Assembly (NCBI GenBank): GCA_013397845.1
Contig: VZTG01009069.1
Span: forward strand, 86,203 to 150,202
From: Melanocharis versteri
Taxonomy: Eukaryota > Chordata > Aves > Passeriformes > Melanocharitidae
DNA: 64,000 bases
Reading direction: 5' to 3'
The translations under genes were made by a program, and so were the position numbers. Below, piece after piece: positions 13,501 to 25,500 of this stretch. How positions within the stretch are numbered: position 1 is the stretch's first letter; every line of letters starts with the position of its first letter. The notes beneath the pieces were generated by a model. It was not told where the DNA came from and made no database searches. It was given only the letters and a program-made list of their open reading frames with translations.

Positions 13501-16500
13501 TTTAACAGTAGTTTTGGTGGTTCCACTACACAGACAGCTGCCAACTCATAAGTAATTCGAATTGAGGACCACCGCTCTTACTGAAGATCTTTATTTAATT
13601 AATTATATCCAGAACAGAAATTAAGTAGATAGTAGGATATTTTTTATTTTAGTTTTAGTTTTGTTTTCCCAAAAATAATCTATGATAAGGATAACTTTAT
13701 TCGACCTGCTATAAGGGTGTAAAATCGTATGTCTAAGGAATGTAAACATCCAGTAAATCATTGTAACAAGAAAACACTTGAACAGCTATGTTTCAATGTG
13801 TGTGCATCATTTTGAATGTAAAGACATGCATTATTTTAATAGTTTTACGATAAACAACAAAGACAGCTTCTTCAGCAATTCCACAAGAAGTAGAATTGTG
13901 CATCATGTGCTACAGAGAACTAAGTATGAAGATGGAAAATCCAAAATGGGTGAGAATGCTGTATTTTTACCTAACCCAAAGCTATAAAATATTTCATCTT
14001 TACTTGCCTAAATAAATATCATTTGAGTAAACTCAATTATTTTTTTCCTTTTTCCTTTTCCTTTCCTTTCCTTCTTGAAATCTTTTCATTCACACAGTAA
14101 CAGAGTTGAAACAATGTCCCATCATTTTCTACCTAAATATCTCAGTGAAAATTTGCAGTGTTTTTCACTTACTCATTCATTAAAATAAAATGGAGAGAAT
14201 ATCGTAACTTTACATTATTGAGAGCCACAGTGATGGTAATATATACCTCAGAAAGCTGACAGTGTTTTCAAGGACTGATCCTAGTATTTCAGCTGCTATC
14301 CATCAGTTTCAGTCCAGGAGAATCAATGTGTACTACACTTGATTTATTTGAGGTCTCTGCAGCTCAGAGACAGTAGATCTGAAGACTAAATTTGGTTTAT
14401 ATCAACACTCATAATACAGTGTTAGTTTTTAGAAGGTCCAATTACCCATTTTCATTTTCAATGACATGGGGATGTATGCATGACTTTCTATTTTTTCTGC
14501 AGGAATTAAATTAAGGATTAAATATGTAGAGGCTTATTAAGATGATACCAATTACAGAAAGTTGTTGCTTGAGTTTCTGAACAAAAGCAGTAGTAAGAAA
14601 AACAGGGAGAGTAAGTGTTCATATCTAACACCTTTGCAGCTGATGATGGCAAATTTCATTATGAGATTAGTTTAGTATAATTTGTATATTCGAAGAGACA
14701 AATATGTAATCCACCATACATACCTGTTTCTTGGGGAAACTTTTGGCTACAGATCTGCTCTTAAAGGCTATTGAATCTTTTTGTTGTACCTATCAATTAC
14801 TATAGGTTATTTATTTTTTCATTTTTTATAATGTGCTGTGCTAGTACAACAAATCTGTCTTTAGGAAGACTCTAGGAACTGATCCAAAATGCAATAGTCA
14901 GTCCGGCTCAGAGCACTGCTCTGATATGAAGTTGTCAGCTGGCTTATATTTAAAAATACCAGGTTAGCTTTTAATCCTGCAGGGGTTTCACTGCCTCAAG
15001 GATTGTCTATCCATACTGCTGTCTGTGTATGTCAGATCATCTGGTCACCCATAAAATCTGTATCATATGCTCTGAGGAATACAATGTGGATGTAACTATC
15101 TTCTCACACGCAATATGGTACAAGCACTCAACCCTGAGAGAAAGGTTGCAGACTCTGGTGCTTTGGCGAGTTGCTGTCTAGTTTGACAGAGCCAAAAATC
15201 TTAAAGGATCAGCAAAACCTGCTGAAGTAGTTGGTTGGATTATTGATTGCCATTTTTAGCAGCATTCTTATCATCTAACACTAAGTTACATTCTCCAAAT
15301 GTAACTTGAAAATTCACACTACTTTAAAAAAGTGTATAAAAAATTGGTATCAGAACTAATGCTTTTTTTGTTTTTTTAGGTATTAATAGGTTACTAAATA
15401 ATGGAACATATGAAGCAGCATTTCCACCACATGAGGTAACCTGGTTAATTTGATATTTAGTTTCATATTTAGATTCAAGCTTGCACTAGTGGTTTGAGAT
15501 CTTACTTTAATTCTGTCCTGCAAACTTCTAATTTCATATTATAATTTGTTGATGCTTCTTTTATTTATAGCTTTTACTTTAATATTGGCTTTAAAAATTT
15601 TCCGTATTTGGATAATTTGGATATTATAATAACATCCTAGAATATTTTCTGGGTGAACTAGGATATTATAATTCTTCTCTGATTTTTATGAACTGGACAT
15701 TGCCTGTTGAGTTCTTAAGGAGAGTATCAGTTGTTCCAAATTGTTCCAGTTAATTGTATTAAATTATTTTTGCTTGCCACTTACAAAAGGTTTTGTTTTT
15801 CTTATAGCTTGGCCACTTGATCACAGTTAGGGAGACTGCTTAATTATTTCCCATTTAGTATTTTCAGAATAGTTCTGGATAATTTCTACTTGACAATACT
15901 TTCTCCAGTAGTTTAAAGTCTACTAAAGACTGTAAACACACAAAATAAACTAAAAACCTGTGTATGACTTAAGAGTGTTTTCAGAAAATCTTTTGATGTT
16001 GGAAAGAAAGGGCAAGCCACACATCTTCAGTCTTTGAAATGCTCTCAGGAGCATGATAATTGCAGCTCTGAAGTCTGGGTGTTTTGGCTGAATATTGTGA
16101 CTTGGTTTCGTGTTTCAAAGGCTTTACAAATGGCTGAGAGTAATTTTTTAATACAGTATTAATGATTAAACACTGGGAATACAGAGAAGGAGTATTTTAG
16201 ATAAATAATGTAACATCATTGTTAATGCTTCAGCTGTGCGTTACTGACTTCAGGGAAAAGCTGTCTGTACTACCAGAAAAGCCTGTGAAGCTTTCTCTGG
16301 CATCAAAGCCATGCTGTCATATCCATTTTTTATGTTCCTTTGTTATGGCATAAGCTACTGTTTCCACATCTCAGTTAAAATTAGTGAAATCATATTTTTA
16401 AGCCACTCTTACCTTAATTGCTGCTTGACTGATGCTGAGGACTAGTGGTGGAACACTCAATTTATTTTTCCTAATTTTTTTTTCTTTCCCACATGAACGA

Positions 16501-19500
16501 ATAAGAGTGAAAATTCAGTCCCAGTGGGAATGCTGAGACTTGAACTCTTTTGTGGATAACAGTGCAGAAAGAAGCAGGAAAAAAACCCAAACATGTAATA
16601 CTGGGTAATGCTTTGCAGTCATTTATCCAGCCTACTGTGAGAATAAGTTGATGTTCTCTTCCTAGGTGTTCCTAGATACTGCAAAGGTCACACTCAGTGT
16701 TGACACCTTTGGTATACTGCTTTGCTGCCTGTAAGGAGAAAGGAGTAGGCTTGGACTCTTTGCTATGTTTAGCTTTGGTTTTAACTCATTCTTAAGTCAG
16801 AGGATCAGCAGATTGCAACAAGTGTTCTTTGATACTCTTTGAATTGCGGAGAATGCTGAAGATTTCGAATACATGATAAAAATCTAAATGGCTTAGTTAC
16901 CTAGATCTACCAGGGTCGAGAATCTGTCTGATCACTAACTGAAGTACGGTGCTGGAGAACTCTGCTCTTCTCACAAGAAATGACTTGGCTCACTTGCAGT
17001 CAATTGATGAAATATTTTCTTTACCATAGCTGAGTGATGGAAATTTTTGGGGGAAAAAATTCAACTAAGGGATATGTCCTACTTCAGAATTGGAGCAAAA
17101 TTACAAATGCAAGAGATGCTGCTCAAGATTGTTCTAGCAAATCTGTGTGTTACCTTTTGACTGCCAAGCATGAGGCTATTCTTTTAGTCTGTTAGGTGGT
17201 ATGTAAATGTCAGATGTGGCCTGGAAGGACTCTTGCATCAGACTGACTCTGTTTTACTTCTAATGCCTCGAGAGTCCTATGTAGCTTCAAAATAATGCCA
17301 ATTCTGTTTCCTTCATCTTAGAACGTATGTACCACAGAAAGAATTTATTTTTCTATACCTTCAACAGTAGTGAAAGAAAGTAATAGAAAATGTCTAGGAG
17401 AAGAGAGCTGACATACTAGAAATTTCTGAAATTTTATAGAAGAAATAAAAAGATACCACAAGCATTTCTTGAAAAATTTAAATAGGCAAAAGCATACAAG
17501 TAAGCATCTATTAGTGAAATAGAAACAGTGTTGAGGTCATATAAAGAGTTGAGTACATCTTTAAAGTCTTGTATTAATACGTTTCAGTCATTATTTATTA
17601 GAGAAACTGGCCATTTCAGAAGTGTATGTAACCCTGTCTCTTATGCCAGGCTTACATTAGCGCCTGATGACGTGTTCCAGATGTACCCAGAATAAGAGAC
17701 CTATTTATTAAAGAGCATTTCTATGAAAATTATAATCAAAAATACCTAAGAAACTTATATATTTTCCATAGTGCCTAGTAATGTACTTATATTTCTTCAT
17801 GTTTTTTTTCAGGGAAGTCACAAAAGCAGACATCCCATCAAAACACATGGAGCACAGAATCACAGACACCTCTTGTATGAGCGCTGGGCACGGTGGGGAA
17901 TGTGGTACAAATACCAACCTCTTGATTTAATCAGGTATTAGTACTTTGAAGATTTTCTGTGATACAAAAAGCCTGGCAACAGTGTGCTAACTATATTCAT
18001 AAATTCCTTGTGCTTTCTTATAACATTTAGATATTCCCCATTATCGGAGAAGGCTGGAGTTCTCTAAGTTGCTTCTTTTGGGTGGTCTTTTGTGGGTTAA
18101 TTTCAAATGAGTATGCATAAAGTACATGTAGTTCCAGCTGCTCAGGAATTTGCAGTGTGAAACTTAAAATTCAAACCCATGATGTGGTCTGCTAATCAGA
18201 GACACTTGCCCCTTGTGAGAGCACCTTTGAGAGTAGACTGTTATGCACATGGACAGTCAGAGTTACCAGGTGCAGAGGACTTAAAATGCAACCCAGTTTT
18301 AACCTTTTCCTGTGGGTTTAAATAAACTCTTATTTATATGTCTTTGTGTCTGTAGGTTACCAAATGTAAAATAGAGAAATATATATAATTTAAGTTCAAT
18401 AATGGTGATACTTGGGTTTCAAAGTTTCCTCCTCTGGCACTGAATACCAATAACTCATTTTCCTTGCTGTAAGTTTTTATTCCTGATCTGAGTCATAACC
18501 GATTATTGGTGGAGCTAAGCATGTGCTATGGGACAATATTATGCTGTATCATCCTTGATTGACTTTCTGATCACTGCTATTTCATCTGTTCTAGCACCTG
18601 ATACCCAAGTTTTGAAGAACTAAAGTTCAGTCTTCAGCTTGTGTTTTCAGAGCACTGTTTTCACTAATAATAGTTTGAAATACGTCATATTATCTATGTA
18701 TCATTATCTATCATAAATGGTTTTTTAAATGGAATATGTAGGTCGTACTAACTTTATCCCTTTTCAGATTTTTTGTGTCTGTGTAGATCTATCCATCTAT
18801 CTTCCTATCTATCTATCTATCTATCTATCTTCCTATCTATTTATCTATCTATCCTACGTTTAATAATGTTGATACTAGTCCATCTACTTAGTCATTGGAA
18901 GGAGATGAAAATTACAGAGGCACTAGAATGATATCCTTGTATGTTCTCATAAATATGCAATTTTAGTGTCACTAAAATGTTATGCTAGCCTGAAAAAAAC
19001 CTGTTTGGTAAAGTGACAATTTTGCTATAAACTTGTGATGGTAGTTCCTTGTTAGAATTACTCTACTACTGTGACAGTAGAGATAGATAGAGGTCACCAT
19101 AAAATTTAGTTTTAAACAATGTATGTGTTTCCTTTTCATGTAGGCGATACTTTGGTGAAAAAATTGGGCTGTATTTTGCCTGGCTGGGATGGTACACTGG
19201 AATGCTTATTCCTGCTGCCTTGGTTGGGCTCTTTGTTTTCCTCTATGGATTATTTACAATGGATTCCAGCCAAGTAAGGTAAATTTCTATTTAATAATAT
19301 GTAATAGCCTGTTGAAAACTAGGAACAGTCTGGCACAACTTAGATTGCTATACTTTTAAATGTTTTGCAGATATGGTAATAATGTAAAAATAACCAAAAT
19401 AGAATATTGGGTATTTGAGTCAAATATATCTGTTTTGCATCAAGCCAGCTGTGTACCACTGGCAGTGGCCATTCTTATCACTGCATCCGGAGTGATTCCC

Positions 19501-22500
19501 GTTAAGGAAAAACAGACCAGTCCGTAAGGACCAGTTCTCATGTTGCAGATATTGCAATAGTTGTTGATCTAATTAAGGCTAAGGGGTGAAAAAACAGATG
19601 TATTCCCTCATTACTTCCATCTTACTATAACTTCCAGAGTATAGTACAGCTGCTAAACTTCAACTTTTGCCTATGTCCTTTCCTCCTTCTTCATTAATAG
19701 TGGCAAACTTGGAGTCTAACAAAATTCTTATCTGTGTCAATGTAACTTGCAGCCAGGAGACTCAGCTTCACGGAGATTACAACCATGTGAAATGAACCAA
19801 GTTTTCAAGTTTCCCAATTTTGTGATTTTTCTCTGAGAAGGGTTTATGTCAATTTAGATGTTGTGATGAGGGTGCTTAAGTGCTGATTGTGCTTTTGGGA
19901 ACTCTGTGAGGATCCACCCATATTGCAAGGTATTCCATTAGATGTTATCAGACAGTATCAGTATCAGTGCTCTTACAATTGCAGCTGTTGCTCCAAGCAG
20001 TTTGGGTACTTAGACTGTATGTATACTTGGGGTCAGATTTCATAGAAGATGTTTCTCTGGCTTTGAGCAAGACTGTATTCAAGTTTTATTTAAGGACTTC
20101 TCTTTAACTTCTGTTTCACAGTGAGTTATTATATTCTACAGTGCTGTAATGAACACTTTTTTTTAAGCTTGCTTTGTACAGCTATTTCCTGAGAAACTGT
20201 ACGAATTCAAGCCGCATTAAATACAGTTAAATGCAATAAACTTAACAGCCAGGAAACTATGCTATCTTTAAGATATTTTTCTCTGTATTAAGATTGTTTT
20301 CCACCATAAATGTCTTCCAATTGCGCTGGATCTGAAGTTGAGGATTAGCTTGTTTTTAGAGCACAGGAACCACAGCTCTTGAACTGTCAATCTTGTATTT
20401 GGCACATGTCCAATGGCACAGTTCCAACAAAGGGGGAGCAAGGGGCCATAATCTACTTTTATCAAGGTGTAGCTTAGTATTTCTTCCTTGTGGAAGAGAA
20501 AGGTGTGTCATTGGCAACTCCACAAGAGAAAGAACAAATTTTTTAAAAATTTCATTCTTTCAAACTGTAATAGAATCACAGAATATCCTGGGTTGGAAGG
20601 GATTCACAAGGATCATTGAAGTTCGACTCCTGGGCCTGCATAAGACAGCCCTAAGAATCCCACCATGTGCTTGAGATCATTGTCAGATTTAGTCAGATTT
20701 CAGATATATAGGTGAAAACAGTACAAAGCAGCTTATTTTTCTCTTCTACTAAAGATTTGAGTTGCAGTAACATTTAACATAGCACCTGTCACAAACACTT
20801 GTGTAACAAATGTTATTGCTTTCGCAAAGTAGCGTGAAAGCATGTGACCTATCACTGTCAGTATAATTTTGTGCAACTTTGTGTGTTATTAAAAATGAAG
20901 CATCACTTTAACTCAGGATATATAATATAGAAAATGTAGTATTTATCATCTTGAATTTAAATTCAAAGGACAGTACATTTTGGCCTTACAATTGATAGCA
21001 GTTTCCGTTATTGCCAAACCATTATAACATATGGTTAAAATGTGATTTTTCTCACTTAGTAATTTGAATGAAAATGTAAGCAAGAAAATTCTCTGATGTG
21101 ACACACACTAAAATTTCTGTTACTCTGCAACTCTGAAATGACTGGGTGTGCTCATTCTGGCTTAACAGTTACTTGGGACGATTTCTTTGTCAGGTTCACA
21201 TTTTGTTTAGAGTTTCAGTAAACTGGTGATTCTGGTGTTATATGAAATATGACCAACGGTTAATACTTACATTTAATCTTTTATTTATGTTTACTGTTAT
21301 GCCGGAAAATATTAAATAGACGCGCTTATTTGGAAATAAGCATGATCTTCCAAACAGTACTGGAAGTGTAAATACAGCTTTTATGACAAGGAGAGATGAA
21401 AGTGCCATGTTTATTAAAACAAATTAGTTGGGATTTCCTGGCACTTGTTTTATACTACTACTTACCTAGTCTGTCAGGATCATTTCAGGCATGTCATCAT
21501 TGCTAAAGGATAGGGAAAGGTGCTTGCTGAGGTTCTTTGGGAAGCTTACTCACTGCAGTTAAAATTTGCTTTAAAATTAATTTTTGTGTTTCTGTTAGTT
21601 CTGTTTTGCCTTTGTTGAGACACTTAGCTATTTACTATGCTTTGAATACAAATGGTCCCAGTGAAAACAGTGACTTCATCTTCTTAAATCTTAGGATTCC
21701 TAAACACCAGAATGTGGCTTGAAGATATTGACCCACAAAATAAGATATTAAAGTGGAGGTTTATTATTAGTCCTATACATAAGTTCCTCTGTAGAAAATA
21801 AAAATGCAAAGACTTGAAATACTACTGCCTGAAATCCCCATTAGTGGGTTTTTTTACATGTGAGTGATCTAAGCGTGTATACTGTCATTCTGTGGAAAAG
21901 ACCTTCAGCTGATATAAATGGTGTCATTTGATTGAAATCAATGTAGATATACCAGTGTTGTCTATCCTGTGAATGTTTGGTATCTTCTACATAATTTAGA
22001 AAAATAGGCTGTAAATCTGAAGGGTAGTGAGCAATTTTTGTTTTTCTGTTTGTGATAATTGGGAGAGAATTTGCTAGTGTGAGAAGTGTAACATGATGCC
22101 CAAAAATATTGTATACTACCTTATCGCCCATAGTGTTCAGGTTCCTGATTTGAGGTTAGGCTTTCCAAGCCAAATATTCACTTTTATTTTATTCATCCAG
22201 TTTTGTGGTGTATGCACTGTTGACCATCGGAGAACACAAATGGCATAACCTCAGAAAATCTTGGGAATACTAGAAGTGTTTTTACAACCTTTATTTTCCT
22301 ATCTCATACTAAAGCAAAGAGATCTGCGAGGCAAATGAAACCATTATGTGCCCTATGTGTGAACGCAATTGCACACTACAAAAACTCAATGAAAGCTGCA
22401 TATATGCCAAGGTAATTATTGTATTATTGCTATCAAGATAATTTTGATTGTATAATGGCTGCCTTTGTTTCAACCAAGTTTCCTGAAAAACGTGTTGTTT

Positions 22501-25500
22501 CTCTACAGATGTTGTTTTCAGCCTTTGTAATTCATCTTTCTAATAAGGGAATGCTCTGAAATGATCTGGGGTTTTTCTAAAATTGCCTTCTGTGAACATT
22601 TCCTTATTAATAAATTCTTATTATTTTCATCAACTTATTAAGTCCCCTCTGAGGACTTCATAATATAACTTTTTGTAAGGTTTTTCCTACTTTCCTCTAT
22701 AACTATCTTCTTACACTGTTTCCCTTGCTTTGTGTTTGAATTTTTGCTCCAGATATGCTCTGTCAAACTAATGCAAAGATTTTATACAATTAAATATTTT
22801 GCTACAATAAGCTATTCTTCAAACTTAAATAACCACAAGGACCTCTGTATACATGCAGCATTTGCAAGTGAGCAATATATTTTGCTGTGTGGTATGTTCA
22901 TAATGCTGGAAAAGCAGCCTTGGCTTTTATCTTGGTATTCTTGATCCCATAAAATCAATCTTTCTCAGAAGCCTGTATTTATAAAACATGATTGTCTCTT
23001 TGCCATGGCATTTCAACAAAACTGCAGCAGTGTCAAAGAGAAGATCAATTTTGTATTCGATGTCAAAATTTCTTGTAGATAGGACCAATGCTGAGTAAAA
23101 TTCAACATTTCAAACCTATCTGTGAAAATATTTTTTAAAATTAATAATGTCTACCATTTACAAATTTAATTTTCTATTTTATAATGCAAAAGTTAAGAGG
23201 TTGTTTTGTAACAACAGCAGTAAATACCACTGGGAATGCTGTACTTAAAGAAAAAGGGTTTTTTGTTTTTAAATACTGCTATAACTATATAATAGAAAAT
23301 AGCTCCATGAGGGGTTTTGTAACTTCTTTTTTACTAATGTCTTTTTTTTTAAATGTGTACTTAAGGTAAAAGCTTTCTTAATTGAAGTAGCATTATGCAA
23401 CCTATATGACCCACCCCAGAAATGGCTGTTTTTGGAAGGTGATAAGGGCTTCTTGAGCAGTCCACTGCAGTTTTAACAGGAAATTAATATATTTTGACAT
23501 TGCAGTATTCCTTTTAACTGTAGATTCTGTTATTTTAACATCCTCAGTTAGTAAGAAGCAGGTTTTGTGTCTTATTTATACTTACGCTGACATCATGTGC
23601 TTAAATCATGCAAATTTCATGTTTAATGTCTGTCGTAGTTTGACACTGGCCAAACACCAGGCACCCACAAAAGCTGTTTGCTTACTCTCTCCTGCTACAG
23701 TTGGGCAGAGGAGAGGGGAAAAAAAATTAAGAAAGGGCTCATGAGTTAAGGATTGGGAGAAAAATACTCCAAGGGCAAAATAGGTTCAAATTTAAAAGTA
23801 TAAAGTAAATTTGTTATTAACAGAGTCAGAGGAGGATAATGAGAAGTAAAATAAGCCTTTAAAACTCCTTTTTTTCCCCTCCAGCNNNNNNNTTATTAAC
23901 AGAGTCAGAGGAGGATAATGAGAAGTAAAATAAGCCTTTAAAACACCTTTTTTTCCCCTCCAGCCACTCCCTCTTTCCCACCAACAGTGCAGGGAGACAG
24001 GGCTTGGGGTTTTGGTCAGTTCGTCACCGAGATCATCTTCTGTTTGGTTAGAGAGAGGAGTCTTTTTGCTGCTATGCTGTGGGGTCCCTCCCACAGGCAA
24101 ACAGTCTTCCCAGAGCTGTTGTGGCATGGGTCACTCGTCCACGAGGTGCAGTCCTCTAACGCTAGGCTGCTCTAGTTTGGAAGGAAGGGGCCTCTCTCTC
24201 TGTCTCTGGAATTAGGGGCCCTCTCTCTCTCTCTCTATTCAGGTCTCTCACTAGATCACAGCTTTCTCTGGTAATCCACTCGCTCCGGTGTGAGCGCTTT
24301 TCCCATGGGCTGTGAATGGATCTCTGCATCCCCTGTGGACTTCACGCATTACAGCAGGACAGTTTGTTTCGCCATAGTCCTCACTACAGCTTGCAAAGGA
24401 ATTTTGGCTCCAATACTTGCAGCACCTCCTGCCCCTCCTTTTCTTCTACTGACCTTGGTGTCGCCACGTTATTTTCCCTCACATGTACTCACTTGCTCCT
24501 CTTCTCTGACTAGAAAAAAAATTGCTTTTTGTAGGTACCATTGTCAGCAAGTTCCACTTCAAAGATTCTTGCAAGATCCTGCAGCACCAAGAAGTTGATC
24601 TCATCTAGGTTCTGCATCAGGGAATTGCTCGTCATGCTTCCGCTGCCAGCCAGGTGGCCCTCCGCCACCGTGCAGGCAGTGGCAGCTGCCATGGTGCTGG
24701 TGCTAATTAATGCCTCTCTTCATGCAGGGCACCAGGAAGGGGAAGCCGCCACTGCCACCGCCCCTGCCATTTCACCTGCATTGTGGCTGGCATGGGGCAG
24801 CCAGGCTCACCACGGGCCGTGCCAAGATGGTGGCGGACGTGGTGGCGCATTGCCACTGGCTTTTCATGCAGAGCGCCAGCAATGAGAGGCTGCTGCAGCT
24901 GCTGCCCCTGCCTTCTGCCCGGAGCATGGCTAGCTAGGCTAGGCAGGCAAGACTCGCTGCGGGCTGGCAGTGGCCACGGTGCGCGCCGGGATGGCGGCAG
25001 CTGCAGCGCCTCGCCACCCCTGGAAAACAACCTGCGCACGCACTGTTTTGGTTTTCTTCTTAAATGTGTCATCACAGAGGCGTTCCCAACCTCTGTAATT
25101 GGGCCAGCAGCATGTCCATCTTCAGAGCCATCCGAGATTGGCTCTGTCAGACATGATGGAAGCTTCTAGCAGCTTCTCACAGAAGCCATCCCTGTAGCCC
25201 CCCCCGCTACCAGAAAATCAGGCCGTGCCAAATCCACACAATGTCGCATTGGGAATAATTCATTGCAGCGGAAAAAATGTGGCAGTCCATCCATACTTCA
25301 TTTATTTTCAAATCAATCCATTTGAAAAAATATTGGATGGCAACCAGAGAAGACAAGGAGTAGCCACTCATATTCCATCGTCGCAGGCATTCTTTTCTTG
25401 TGTCTACAATTATGGAAGTTCATGTAAGCTCCCAGCTTTTCCTGCCAGTGCTTTTGTTCTGAAAAACTGATCAACCTTGCATTAGAACAGAGAAAAAAAC

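Larger units (their letters stand above)
23631..25240 (-). mobile_element. Solo ERVL-like LTR, antisense to ANO3
   Basis: A complete endogenous-retrovirus LTR with no internal viral genes. It starts TGTCGTAGTTTGACACTGGC and ends GCCAAATCCACACA. The 5-bp direct repeat ATGTC flanks it at 23626-23630 and 25241-25245. Several blocks match my recollection of a common avian ERVL-type LTR read in antisense: the start, the CTGACCTTGGTGTC stretch, TTAAATGTGTCATCACAGAGG, and GAAGCTTCTAGCAGCTTCTC near the right end. A 5-bp duplication fits ERVL. The element holds a 7-base N gap and an atypical GC-rich block (24505-25035), both described separately. Confidence 0.85.

Noticed and set aside
19269..19278. 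Alternative donor CAA|GTAAGG at window exon 8
   Set aside because: It would break the frame into window exon 9. The donor five bases later restores the family SQVSKEIC reading.
24290..25169. Overlapping plus- and minus-strand frames of 100-128 codons in the LTR
   Set aside because: GC-rich sequence has few stops, so long frames arise by chance. Only the 24510-24692 frame was kept as a question.
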